This document shows positions 1 to 7,402 of a DNA stretch of 11,413 nt, piece after piece; positions within the stretch are counted from its first letter, which is position 1; every line of letters begins with the position of its first letter. The position numbers and the translations under genes are program-made. Source of the stretch: Comamonadaceae bacterium (GTDB lineage Bacteria; Pseudomonadota; Gammaproteobacteria; Burkholderiales; Burkholderiaceae_C); contig CANLWQ010000038.1 in NCBI GenBank assembly GCA_947494405.1, positions 1-11,413 of the forward strand, given 5' to 3'. Below the pieces are notes generated by a model that had not been told where the DNA came from, ran no database searches, and saw nothing but the letters and a program-made list of their open reading frames with translations.

Positions 1-1
1 A

Positions 2-997
2 GTAGCCAAAGATGCCATTGATTTGGTCCGCCATTGCAAAGGATTGCGTATCGCTTGTGTGGTGGGTGGCATGCCTTACCCCTTGCAAATCGCACGTTTG
101 CACAACGCTGACTTGGTGGTGGCCACACCCGGACGTTTGTTAGACCTGCAGCGCTCCAAACAATTGCATCTCGACAAGGTTCAGTTTTTGGTGGTTGATG
201 AGGCAGACCGCATGCTTGATTTGGGCTTCGCCGAAGACTTGGCCGAGGTCCACAAACTCACCCAGACCCGTCGCCAGACCATGATGTTCAGTGCCACGTT
301 TGCACCCCGTATTCAGCAGTTGGCCGCTCGCATCATGCGAGCCCCCCAGCGCTTGCAAGTCGACTCGCCACAAGAGGCGCATGCCAACATCAAGCAAGTT
401 CTTTTTTGGGCTGACAGCCAACAGCACAAACGCAAATTGCTTGACCATTGGCTGCGCGACACCACCATCGATCAAGCCATTGTTTTTGCTTCAACCCAAA
501 TTGAATGCGACGCTTTGGCCGAAGACTTGCAACAAGTGGGGTTCTCTGCAGTGGCTTTGCATGGTGCCCTCAGTCAAGGCTTGCGTAATCGCCGTTTGCA
601 AGCGTTGCGCGATGGACGGGTTCAGATTTTGGTGGCCACCGATGTGGCTGCGCGCGGTATTGATGTGCCCAGTATCAGCCATGTGTTTAATTTCGGCTTG
701 CCTATGAAGCAAGAGGATTACACCCACCGCATTGGCCGCACCGGACGCGCAGGTCGTGATGGCTTGGCTGTGACTTTTGCTGAGTGGCGTGACCGTCGCA
801 AAATTTTGGATATTGAGCATTTCACCCAGCAGCCTTTGCGCGTGGACATGATTCCTGGCTTAGAGCCCACCCAGCGCGCCCCACGTGCACCCAGTGGCGC
901 AGAACCTAAGCGATTTGGTAAACCATCGGGTGGCAGGTCTTATGCAGGCCCCAAACGCACACCTGGTTTTAAGCCACGCGGAACCGGCCGCGCCTAA
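2..997 (+). CDS. rhlE: DEAD-box ATP-dependent RNA helicase, RhlE type (5' end outside window)
   Basis: RNA helicase that remodels RNA duplexes and RNA-protein complexes in the cytoplasm; RhlE homologues are linked to ribosome maturation and RNA decay. The frame is open from base 2, so the gene starts upstream and the Q motif and Walker A (motif I) are not in the window. Visible motifs in order are GG (VVGGM), TPGR (Ib), DEAD (II, in VVDEADRMLDLGF), SAT (III), IVFAST (IV), ATDVAARGID (V) and HRIGRTGRAGR (VI). Both RecA-like domains are therefore represented and the C-terminal one is complete. After motif VI comes a short basic tail rich in Arg, Lys, Pro and Gly, ending GTGRA, typical of RhlE and likely to aid RNA binding. 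It converges on the secretion operon with only 15 bp between stop codons. The family assignment is sure; RhlE rather than another DEAD-box paralogue is likely, from the GMPYPLQIARL-type spacing and the tail. Confidence 0.93.
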   Translation, partial: VAKDAIDLVRHCKGLRIACVVGGMPYPLQIARLHNADLVVATPGRLLDLQRSKQLHLDKVQFLVVDEADRMLDLGFAEDLAEVHKLTQTRRQTMMFSATFAPRIQQLAARIMRAPQRLQVDSPQEAHANIKQVLFWADSQQHKRKLLDHWLRDTTIDQAIVFASTQIECDALAEDLQQVGFSAVALHGALSQGLRNRRLQALRDGRVQILVATDVAARGIDVPSISHVFNFGLPMKQEDYTHRIGRTGRAGRDGLAVTFAEWRDRRKILDIEHFTQQPLRVDMIPGLEPTQRAPRAPSGAEPKRFGKPSGGRSYAGPKRTPGFKPRGTGRA

Positions 998-1004
998 GCA
1001 AAGA

Positions 1005-1045
1005 CTTTGGGGTTATCGCTCGTTGAGCGAATTCCCCAAGGTTTT
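1005..1045. terminator. Candidate bidirectional terminator hairpin between convergent genes
   Basis: An imperfect dyad lies across the convergent gene ends. The outer arms 1005-1012 (CTTTGGGG) and 1034-1041 (CCCCAAGG) pair over 8 positions with one G-U. A 3x3 internal loop follows, then a perfect 6-bp inner stem, 1016-1021 (TCGCTC) with 1025-1030 (GAGCGA), and a 3-nt loop. On the plus strand four T residues (1042-1045) follow directly, as in a weak intrinsic terminator for the helicase transcript. On the minus strand the stretch after the stem is moderately T-rich (TCTTTGCTT). The fusion-protein stop codon lies in the internal loop. Structure is read from the sequence; terminator function is inferred. 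Confidence 0.5.
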
Positions 1046-2197
1046 GATCACCGGTTTCATTAAATAATTGAGCAAATTGCGGGTGCCCGTACGTATATCG
1101 ATGCTGGCAGTCATGCCAGGTTTGATTTCAATCAATTGAGCCTTGGGGTTGGTTTGTTCCTTGGCTAAACGGATATTGACCTTGTAATACACACTGGGCT
1201 GACCATTGGGCGTATTGACCAAAGAGCCCTGCGCGTTGGTATCAGAAAGCGTGTCCGGACTGATGTCAATCAATTCCCCAGTGAGGTTGCCGTAAAGGCT
1301 GTAATCGTAGGCATCCAAAGAAATTTGTACCGCTTGCCCTACCACCAATTCACCCATATCCACAGGTAACACTCTGGCTTCAACAAGCAAGTTGTCTCCC
1401 ACAGGGGCGATGTGCATGAGTTCGTCGCCGGGCTTGAGTACGCCACCCAAGGTGTGAATTTTCAAGGTTTTCACCACCCCATCCATAGGGGCTGTGAGGT
1501 CAGTGTGGTACAGCAGGTTTTCTGCGCCATTGAGTTTTTGCAACTGAACCGAGAGCTCCTCTTCAATACGCGTCAATTCTGTTCGGGTTTCTTGCAGGTA
1601 TTTGTTTTTGCTGGCGGTCATTCGACCTTCAAGTTCGGTGACCTGACGCTTGGCTCTGAGCACATCAAGTTCGCTCACATCCCCGTTCTTAAACAAGTTA
1701 TCGTTCATGCGCTTTTCTTGCAAAGCCATATTCAAAGAATCTTGAAGTGAACGCAATTCCTCTTCCAGTGAAAGCTTTCTTTGTGTGTACAAACCTGTCT
1801 GAGCCGAAACAAATTCAGGGTAATTTTTGAATTCAGCGCCAAACTGTGGCGCAGTCAAAGCCACCTCTGCTTTTGCCCTTAAAAGAGCCGCTTTGAGCGA
1901 CATGATTTTGGAGCGTGTTTCATCTAAATTGGCCTGTACCCGTTCTTTTTCTAAAACCGCTAACAGTTGTCCACTTTTGACTGTGTCGCCTTCTTTCACT
2001 TTCAATTCTTTCAAGACACCGCCGTCTGCCGCTTGAACCAACTGGGTGCGCGCACTCAGAATCACTTGCCCTGTGGTGTGTATGGTTTGGTCAATTTCAA
2101 AATAGGCGGCCCATGCAATAAACACAGCGACGCAAGCAGCAAGAAGCCATATCAACTTTCCGCTGCCCTGGGTTTCATCTTGGTAATCGTTGCTCAT
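1013..2197 (-). CDS. Type I secretion periplasmic adaptor (membrane fusion protein), HlyD/LapC family
   Basis: Periplasmic adaptor that links the inner-membrane ABC exporter to the TolC-like outer-membrane channel, so a substrate can cross both membranes in one step. The 394-residue protein has a short cytoplasmic N-terminus and one membrane segment at about 14-32. A lipoyl/barrel half-motif follows at about 42-85 (GGVLKELKVKEGDTVKSGQ). A long coiled-coil hairpin rich in Glu, Lys, Arg and Leu spans about 85-230, and the second lipoyl half is at about 233-265 (LTAPMDGVVKTLKIHTLGG). A C-terminal beta-barrel domain ends with the HlyD-family signature around 358-382 (KPGMTASIDIRTGTRNLL then YLMKPV). 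Length is normal for the family. The ATG overlaps the transporter stop as ATGA, so translational coupling is likely and no clear Shine-Dalgarno is seen. It is the last gene of the operon. LapC-like (adhesin exporter) is favoured over a protease exporter because of the partner ABC protein. Confidence 0.93.
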   Translation of the reverse strand: MSNDYQDETQGSGKLIWLLAACVAVFIAWAAYFEIDQTIHTTGQVILSARTQLVQAADGGVLKELKVKEGDTVKSGQLLAVLEKERVQANLDETRSKIMSLKAALLRAKAEVALTAPQFGAEFKNYPEFVSAQTGLYTQRKLSLEEELRSLQDSLNMALQEKRMNDNLFKNGDVSELDVLRAKRQVTELEGRMTASKNKYLQETRTELTRIEEELSVQLQKLNGAENLLYHTDLTAPMDGVVKTLKIHTLGGVLKPGDELMHIAPVGDNLLVEARVLPVDMGELVVGQAVQISLDAYDYSLYGNLTGELIDISPDTLSDTNAQGSLVNTPNGQPSVYYKVNIRLAKEQTNPKAQLIEIKPGMTASIDIRTGTRNLLNYLMKPVIKTLGNSLNER

Positions 2198-4326
2198 GCA
2201 GTTTTCATATTTTTGTGAATAGGCGTGACCGGTTGTGGGTTTTGCAACTGTTGCAAAACTTTGTCCCTTGGACCGTCGAGTACAAGTTCATGGTTGTTCA
2301 CCACAATCAGCCTGTCTACCAAAGGGAGCAGCTCAAACTTGTGGGTCGTCATCACCAAGGTGTCGCTTTCACGCAGATGGCTGGATAACGCCTCAATAAT
2401 CTTCACCTCAGTTTGCTTGTCGATAGATGCGGTGGGTTCATCGAGCAGCCAAATTTTGGGTCTGCGCAAAAACATGCGGGTCAATTGCACCAACTGACGT
2501 TGGCCCGCTGATAAGCCCAAGCCGCCTTCCGAGATAGGCAATTGCAAACCTTTGGGATGGGCCTTGATCACCAGATGCAGCAGTCCGGTTGTTGCTGCTG
2601 CAGCCAAAAGTTTGTCGTCACCCGGGTCCAACATGCCTAGGATGAGGTTTTCGCGCAAGGTGCCTGCAAACAAACGACCTTCTTGTGCAAGAAACCCCAT
2701 GTTTTCAGCCAACAAAGGCTTGCTAAGGTGGGCAATGTCCATGTGATCGAGCATCACCCGCCCTTCCTGGGGTTTGTACATGCCAGAGAGCAATCTCAGC
2801 AAGGTGGTCTTGCCAGAACCGATGGGCCCAAGAACGCCAATTTTTTCGCCTGGCTGAATCGTCAGCTTGTCAATGTGCAGGGCTTTTTGATTGCTGCCGC
2901 GGTAACTGGTGCTGACCTTTTCCACCTGATACAAGCCTTGAAGGGACTCTGGCGTCAACGGATGGTCTTGACCATGGTGATCGTCTTCGAGTTTCCACAA
3001 ACCATCAAGACCCTTTAATGCTGCTTTCACATGACCCCATTGCAGCAGCAGTGAGGGCAGCATCGCGACCGGGCCTAAGACGCGACCCGACAAAATGGAA
3101 CAAGCCACTAAGCCACCTTGGGTTGTCATGCCATCTGAAACCAGTACCGCACCAATGGCTACCATCAGCACATAGGAGATTTGTTGCAATGATGCGGTGG
3201 TGTGTTGGTTTCTTTCGGTGATTTGCCGCATGGACTGTTCATAGCTGCGCGACTCATCCGATGCATTCATCCAGCGGTTAAGCATGCGCCAACCACCATG
3301 CCCCGATTTAATGACTTCAGCGCCTTCGATGCTTTCGACCAAAATGCCGGTTTTAAAGTTGCTTAAGGCTGAGGCTTTGTTGGTCAAGTTCTCTATTTTT
3401 TTGCGATTCCATGTGCCTATAAGCAAAGCAATCAAGAAAAACACAAGTGGCACAACACACAATATGGGGTGACCCACCAAACCAATCAACACCAAAAAGA
3501 TGATGACAAAAGGCGCATCAACCAACAAATTGGTGGTTGCGGTGGTCAAAAAGCTTCTTACCGTTTGGTAAGCATTCATTTGAGCGGCCAAGCTGCCAAC
3601 GCTTGACGGCATTTGGTCTAAACGAACGGATAGCAAGCGCATGAAAACGCTGCGCGACAGGCTTTGATCCACTGTGTCAATGAGCAAGTCATACAGCGAG
3701 GATCGTGCGTGCTTCATCAGATGCTCGATCACCATGGCAAGCAACACACCCATGGTCAACACAATCAAGGTTTGGGTGGCATTGGTGGGTATGACACGGT
3801 TGTAAATTTGCATGCTGTAGAGCGACGCACCCAAGGCCAACAAATTGATGGTCACGGTTGCCAGCATGATCTCAAATAAACGAGAAGGATTTAAAAACAA
3901 CTGTTTTTTGATCAAGCTATAGATGGGGCTGCTGGAGGCTTCAAATGGCTGAGATAAAGACAGCTTGGCCATTTGAGTCAGGTCTTGGGTAGGCAAATCG
4001 CTGGTGGACTCGGCAAACTTTTGTTGCTCATCACTCCAGGTCTCGATAACCCATTGCTCTTGGGCGTTTTGACCGCGCAAAACAAACCATCCCAAAGAAG
4101 GATGATGTGCCAGCAGAGGCATATTGGCGGGGTCTGGTTTGCGCTGCCACTGGGGCGCGGGCAGCATCAATATGCGTGTGATTTTCCCCAAGGCTTGCTT
4201 GACATGTCGAGGGCGGCTTTTCGAAACCTCATCAATGGCTTGCATCAACGCATGACGGTCAATCGGGTTTTGCTGAAGCTGAGCTATTCGCAACAAGCAT
4301 GCTGAAAGTGAGGGGTATGCGCTCAT
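2194..4326 (-). CDS. Type I secretion ABC transporter, permease-ATPase fusion with C39-like domain (LapB/HlyB type)
   Basis: Inner-membrane exporter that uses ATP to push an unfolded protein with a C-terminal secretion signal into the adaptor/TolC conduit. Residues about 1-125 form a degenerate C39-peptidase-like domain. The DCGPAC-type active site is absent (the segment reads LSACLLRIAQ), so substrate docking rather than leader cleavage is expected. The membrane domain (about 145-430) has roughly six hydrophobic helices and the family-typical SSVGSLAAQMNAYQTVRSFL segment. The nucleotide-binding domain has Walker A GPIGSGKTT (500-508), Q-loop Gln548, signature LSAGQ (605-609), Walker B IWLLDE (625-630, catalytic Glu630), D-loop SID (634-636) and His662. 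All catalytic residues are present. The 710-residue length fits LapB/HlyB-type proteins. The start ATG overlaps the upstream tolC-like stop (ATGA) and the stop overlaps the adaptor start (ATGA). The protein looks fully functional, in contrast to the interrupted TolC-like gene upstream. The likely substrate is a large RTX or adhesin-type protein, not in the window. Confidence 0.95.
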   Translation of the reverse strand: MSAYPSLSACLLRIAQLQQNPIDRHALMQAIDEVSKSRPRHVKQALGKITRILMLPAPQWQRKPDPANMPLLAHHPSLGWFVLRGQNAQEQWVIETWSDEQQKFAESTSDLPTQDLTQMAKLSLSQPFEASSSPIYSLIKKQLFLNPSRLFEIMLATVTINLLALGASLYSMQIYNRVIPTNATQTLIVLTMGVLLAMVIEHLMKHARSSLYDLLIDTVDQSLSRSVFMRLLSVRLDQMPSSVGSLAAQMNAYQTVRSFLTTATTNLLVDAPFVIIFLVLIGLVGHPILCVVPLVFFLIALLIGTWNRKKIENLTNKASALSNFKTGILVESIEGAEVIKSGHGGWRMLNRWMNASDESRSYEQSMRQITERNQHTTASLQQISYVLMVAIGAVLVSDGMTTQGGLVACSILSGRVLGPVAMLPSLLLQWGHVKAALKGLDGLWKLEDDHHGQDHPLTPESLQGLYQVEKVSTSYRGSNQKALHIDKLTIQPGEKIGVLGPIGSGKTTLLRLLSGMYKPQEGRVMLDHMDIAHLSKPLLAENMGFLAQEGRLFAGTLRENLILGMLDPGDDKLLAAAATTGLLHLVIKAHPKGLQLPISEGGLGLSAGQRQLVQLTRMFLRRPKIWLLDEPTASIDKQTEVKIIEALSSHLRESDTLVMTTHKFELLPLVDRLIVVNNHELVLDGPRDKVLQQLQNPQPVTPIHKNMKTA

Positions 4327-5600
4327 GGTTTAGGACTTTTTTGAAAGTAACTGTCACTGGTCACAATTTGCAAACGCCAGCTGCTTTGCAGTTCAGAACC
4401 TCGAATTTCTGCCAATTGAATCTCGTTCTGCACGACATCTCGCACAACTGTCATCAAGTCCAGCCATGTTTTTCGCCCTGAGTTAAATTGCCTCTCAAAT
4501 GACTCAAACACCGCGGCAGAAGCTTGCAATGCGCCTTCGATAGCTTGAACCCTTTGCGCAATGGATTGCAGCACGGTGAGATCATTGAGCACTTGTTCAC
4601 GAATGAGTTTTTGTTGGGCCAGAACGTCGAATTCATTTGCTTCATCTTGGTACTTGGCACTTGAGATTTGCGTCAGGCTTGAAAAGCCAGGCCCAAATTT
4701 GCTGGTCATACCCAAAAAAATTCGGCTGTGTGCACTGGTGTCAGTAGGAGAGAAGTAGTTGCCGTATTGGCGTTCAGCTCGCACATAGATATCAGGTTTA
4801 AGTGCGGATTCTTTTTCTTGCACGTTGGCTTGTGAAATGAGCGCTTGCGCTTTGGCTTTTTGCAATTCCGGCGAATACAGTTGGGCGTTGGCAAGCAAAC
4901 TGTCGACCTTTTGGCTGGGCATCCAAGCGCCCGTCATGTTCTTCTTTAACTCCATGGAGTTCAAAGCGGTGTCTGTCAATTCACTCAATTTCTGAACAGA
5001 TAACTCGGCTTGTAATTTGGCTGAAAACAGCTCTGCAGAAGTTGTATCGAGCCGGCCTTGAATCAAGCTTCAATCGCTGGCCGGCGAAACACCCTCGCTG
5101 ATTCTGCTTTTTGCCTGTTGTAAAAGTTTTTGATGCACCACTAAACTTTTCTCAACGGATTGCGCCTTCAACTCCGCAACCACCCATTCTGCGTAGGCTT
5201 GCACCACGCGCAAAGCAATTTGCCGACGCGCCTCATTCACACCGGCTTGACTGAGCAATAAACTGCCCTTGGCTTTATCTGATTGCGCATTAAACAGACC
5301 ACCATTGAAAATAGGTTGAGTGATACGAATCGTTGCAATCCCATCACCGCCGACATAGGTGGTGTCAGTGTTGCTTTTCTTCACAGTCTCTAGACTCAGC
5401 TGCGGTGTGGGGTATCTTTGGTATTTGGCTGTTTCAATGCCTAATTGGGCAGATTTTTCATTCGACAGCTGAGAGCGTACGGAGGGGTGTGAATCGATAG
5501 CTCGTTCAATGAGTCGATCCAAAGTTAAAGTTTGCGCCCCTGCCCCTGCTTGGCATAAAAAGCACATCCCAAGGCCAACGATAAATCGCACTGAATTCAT
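4323..5600 (-). pseudogene. TolC-family outer-membrane channel gene interrupted by an in-frame TGA (type I secretion)
   Basis: Outer-membrane channel component of the secretion operon, first in transcription order. The frame is continuous from ATG at 5600 to a TGA overlapping the transporter start, 425 codons in all, except for a TGA at 5072-5070 (codon 177). Residues 1-22 look like a signal peptide (hydrophobic core, then AGAGA before Gln23). The first half has the OEP repeat pattern (TLDRLIERAIDSHPSVRSQ, then ITQPIFNGGLF). The second half resumes one codon later in the same frame with SLIQGRLDTTSAELFSAKLQ, the start of the second OEP repeat, and includes the late FNSGRKTWLDLMTVVRDV segment. 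The break falls in GVSPASD-stop-SLIQGRL, where homologues read straight through. A single substitution (for example CGA or TGG to TGA) explains it; no base is gained or lost. The next in-frame start is a TTG at 5066 with no good Shine-Dalgarno. No clear Shine-Dalgarno precedes the ATG at 5600 either. Alternatives are a sequencing error, a recent null mutation, or read-through. Family assignment is strong; loss of function is inferred. Confidence 0.8.
5070..5072 (-). other. In-frame TGA splitting the TolC-like gene
   Basis: The plus-strand TCA here is read as TGA on the minus strand, at codon 177 of the TolC-like frame. The flanking codons encode Asp176 and Ser178, and homology continues across the site. 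The following base on the minus strand is A, not the C that favours TGA read-through. The stop itself is seen directly; its biological status (error, mutation or recoding) is open. Confidence 0.85.
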
Positions 5601-5863
5601 TAGAAAGGCGAGTAGTCAATTAAGTTGTTCAAAAACAATCCATTGTGAAATTAATCTCATAAAGTGCTTGAGAAACAGTGAGGAATGAAGGCAATTTATT
5701 CCCTCATCTTGTCAAATCGTTGCAAATCAACCTCGTATTACCCAATTAGGGATTTAATTTGTAGATTTTCAATTTTTGCTCGGCTTTTTAAGCTTACTTA
5801 ATAGTATATATTAAAATTAATTTATGAGTACTAAGGTATTTAATAAAATTTGTATTTTTGTTG

Positions 5864-5890
5864 AATGTTGTGATCGAACATTTTTTTCTT
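5864..5890 (+). promoter_or_regulatory. Dyad AATGTT-N7-AACATT followed by a T-run (possible operator or weak terminator)
   Basis: A perfect 6-bp inverted repeat (5864-5869 with 5877-5882) with a 7-nt spacer GTGATCG is followed by a run of T ending about 5890. It lies about 80 bp upstream of the first bactofilin ATG. The form TGTT-N7-AACA resembles a binding site for a dimeric regulator. The trailing T-run would also suit a weak hairpin terminator, although the stem is AT-rich and short. Seen directly; function not established. Confidence 0.3.
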
Positions 5891-5954
5891 CAATAAAATC
5901 AATAACTTCAACAAAAAACCTCATATATATTCATTCTTTGCTAAGATGTGTTTC

Positions 5955-5960
5955 AAGGAG
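5955..5960 (+). promoter_or_regulatory. Shine-Dalgarno AAGGAG deciding the bactofilin start
   Basis: AAGGAG lies 5 nt before the ATG at 5966, ideal spacing. A GTG at 5948 in the same frame lies upstream of this site and an out-of-frame ATG at 5962 is too close to it, so 5966 is chosen as the start. It is the only strong ribosome-binding site in the bactofilin cluster. Confidence 0.8.
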
Positions 5961-5965
5961 CATGT

Positions 5966-6343
5966 ATGGCTAATCAATCCGATTCTTTAGAAAGCGTTGT
6001 CATTGGAGACGGCGTCGTTGTCAAAGGCGCATTCACTGTGCCGTCCAAGGCCGTTATCAACGGCGTGATTGAAGGGGATTTGACAGCAGAAGAGGTCTTG
6101 ATTGGCCCCACAGGGCGCATCACAGGACGTGTTTCCGCCAAAGTCATCGATGTTCGCGGCCAACTCCACAACACCATCGTCAGTGAAAAGAGCTTGATTG
6201 TTCGTACCACCGGAAAAATCGTGGGGAAAATTCATTACTCAGAAATTGAAATTGAAAAAGGTGGCGAAATTGAAGGCGCTCTCAGCCAAGGTGCCGAGCC
6301 AGTTACACCGCCGGCCACTGCACCTGGATCTGCCAAGACCTAA
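5966..6343 (+). CDS. Bactofilin family cytoskeletal protein (first of two)
   Basis: Bactofilins polymerise without nucleotide into stiff filaments, often at the membrane, and recruit cell-wall enzymes. This 125-residue protein starts MANQSDSLESVVIGDG and is almost entirely the bactofilin (DUF583, beta-helix) domain, about residues 10-107. The domain has the regular alternation of short hydrophobic strands and glycines (INGVIEGDLTAEEVLIGPTG, GRITGRVSAKVIDVRGQL, GKIVGKIHYSEIEIEKGGEI). A short Pro/Ala/Thr-rich tail follows. There is no membrane segment. It is the first gene of the cluster, with a strong AAGGAG, and the M23 peptidase gene follows after 15 bp. Pairing of a bactofilin with an M23 peptidase is a known arrangement (CcmA with Csd1 in Helicobacter; BacA with LmdC in stalked alphaproteobacteria), so a role in cell shape or localised wall growth is likely. 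The gene name bacA is avoided because it also denotes a phosphatase. Confidence 0.93.
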   Translation: MANQSDSLESVVIGDGVVVKGAFTVPSKAVINGVIEGDLTAEEVLIGPTGRITGRVSAKVIDVRGQLHNTIVSEKSLIVRTTGKIVGKIHYSEIEIEKGGEIEGALSQGAEPVTPPATAPGSAKT

Positions 6344-6358
6344 TTACTTTTAAGTTTT

Positions 6359-7402
6359 ATGCGTTTTTCGCCTCTACATTTATTTAGCCATGTGCGTTCA
6401 CTGTCTCGCACAGTGCGCCACCTATGGGTGCGCGATTACCAAGACGTGAAACTCATTCTTGAGCAAAGCGGGGACCTGCGTTATTTCAGCATTCCCGCAG
6501 GTTTTCAGCGGTTTTTTGCCCGAAGCACCATTGTGGTGAGCGGCGTTGTTTTGTTCAGTTTGTTGGTCCTGAGTGTGACTTCTTTGTCGCTGGCCACCAG
6601 CCGTGCCCGTTTAGAGCGGTCTCACGAAGAGGTCTTTCGCGCATTGATCAGCAGCACGGCAGAGTCTCAGGATGCCGACTATGACCAAACCTTGACCGAA
6701 GAACAAATGGTGACATTGGCGCAAACCATTCGTGACCGCGATATGAGTATTCGTCGTTTTGTAGAAACATCCATGGTGGCTGTTTCTGAGGAAAATGACA
6801 CCCTCAAAACGCAGCTTGAAACATCAGGTTTAACTGAAAAAATCGTCAAAATTATTCAGCAAAATTCGCCTAACGGTGGTTTTAATGTGGATGGTGATTT
6901 GCAATCCAACCCGTTGATGCGCGGAAAAGTGGCTGAAGAATTGGCCACCAACCGATCCTTGCGCGAAGTGCTTTATGCCTTGCCTGGTCGCATGCCTATT
7001 TCTAATTTCAGTCTGAGCTCCGACTTTGGTATCCGCAAACATCCTTTGACGGGTAAGTCTCATTTCCATACTGGCGTGGATCTGATGAGTGAAGCCGGCG
7101 ACGATAAGATTTATGCCGTCAAGCCAGGCGTAGTGGTTATGTCAGAGTTTCATAATCAGTATGGAAATACGGTTGTTATTCGTCACTCTAATGGAGTGGA
7201 GTCCCTTTACGCCCACATGGCCCAGTTGTTGGTCAAGGTGGGAGATAAGGTGACAACTGATAAAGTATTGGGATATATTGGCAACACTGGATTTTCAACC
7301 GGCAAACATCTGCATTTTGAGATATTGGTGGGCGGTTATCCTGTGAATCCACAAAAAGTGATACGCACAGCCCAATATGTTCAGCAAATCGAAAACAAAT
7401 AG
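6359..7402 (+). CDS. Membrane-anchored M23 (LytM) peptidoglycan endopeptidase, bactofilin-associated (LmdC-like)
   Basis: Zinc endopeptidase expected to cut peptide cross-links of peptidoglycan in the periplasm. Of 347 residues, about 1-54 are cytoplasmic and basic, and 57-79 form one membrane segment (STIVVSGVVLFSLLVLSVTS). About 83-160 is a charged, probably coiled-coil periplasmic stalk, and about 215-335 is the M23 domain. Metal and catalytic residues are intact: His237 and Asp241 (SHFHTGVDL), His286 (YAHM) and His317/His319 (GKHLHFE), so it should be active, unlike EnvC/NlpD-type activators. The cytoplasmic tail is the natural contact for bactofilin filaments, as proposed for LmdC. No Shine-Dalgarno precedes the ATG (the 15-bp gap is ttacttttaagtttt), and the gene is in the same frame as the upstream bactofilin, so termination-reinitiation coupling is likely. 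The 3' end overlaps the second bactofilin by 26 bp. Confidence 0.93.
   Translation: MRFSPLHLFSHVRSLSRTVRHLWVRDYQDVKLILEQSGDLRYFSIPAGFQRFFARSTIVVSGVVLFSLLVLSVTSLSLATSRARLERSHEEVFRALISSTAESQDADYDQTLTEEQMVTLAQTIRDRDMSIRRFVETSMVAVSEENDTLKTQLETSGLTEKIVKIIQQNSPNGGFNVDGDLQSNPLMRGKVAEELATNRSLREVLYALPGRMPISNFSLSSDFGIRKHPLTGKSHFHTGVDLMSEAGDDKIYAVKPGVVVMSEFHNQYGNTVVIRHSNGVESLYAHMAQLLVKVGDKVTTDKVLGYIGNTGFSTGKHLHFEILVGGYPVNPQKVIRTAQYVQQIENK

Larger units (their letters stand above)
5601..5965. other. AT-rich divergent intergenic region between the secretion operon and the bactofilin cluster
   Basis: Spacer between two divergent transcription units; it should hold promoters for both. By hand count 5601-5947 is about 27% GC, and 5721-5947 about 24%, against 42-63% in sampled coding lines. 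It contains runs of A and T, TATATATT-like stretches and a possible -10 (TATATT, 5926-5931) for the bactofilin side without a convincing -35. A TTGACA hexamer on the minus strand (5715-5710) faces the tolC-like gene but has no good -10 at normal spacing. GAGGAAT (5680-5686) and ATTCCCTC (5698-5705) form a short bulged dyad. No credible gene was found. Such AT-rich divergent spacers often bind nucleoid silencers of the H-NS/MvaT kind; that is inference only. Confidence 0.6.

Noticed and set aside
995..1010. Small palindrome CAAAG-A-CTTTG just after the helicase stop as a terminator by itself
   Set aside because: The loop is too small for a stable hairpin; the larger dyad 1005-1041 is the better structure.
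4323..5066. Second half of the TolC-like gene as an independent protein starting at TTG 5066
   Set aside because: No Shine-Dalgarno, no signal peptide, and the frame simply continues the first half; half a TolC fold is not expected to stand alone.
5070..5072. TGA as a selenocysteine codon
   Set aside because: TolC-family proteins have no Sec, no convincing SECIS-like hairpin was identified, and neighbours give no hint of selenium metabolism.
5553..5600. Lipoprotein lipobox in the TolC-like signal sequence (Cys13 or Cys16)
   Set aside because: Residues before the cysteines (FLC, GMC contexts) do not fit L-[ASTVI]-[GAS]-C; a standard signal peptide cleaved after AGAGA fits better.
5687..5715. 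Sigma-70 promoter for the tolC-like gene based on the perfect minus-strand TTGACA at 5715-5710
   Set aside because: No acceptable -10 hexamer at 16-18 bp spacing; mentioned only as a hexamer.
5824..5973. Short open frame of 49 codons in the AT-rich spacer, running into the bactofilin start
   Set aside because: No Shine-Dalgarno, AT-driven low-complexity composition, no recognisable protein features, and overlap with a strong bactofilin ribosome-binding site.
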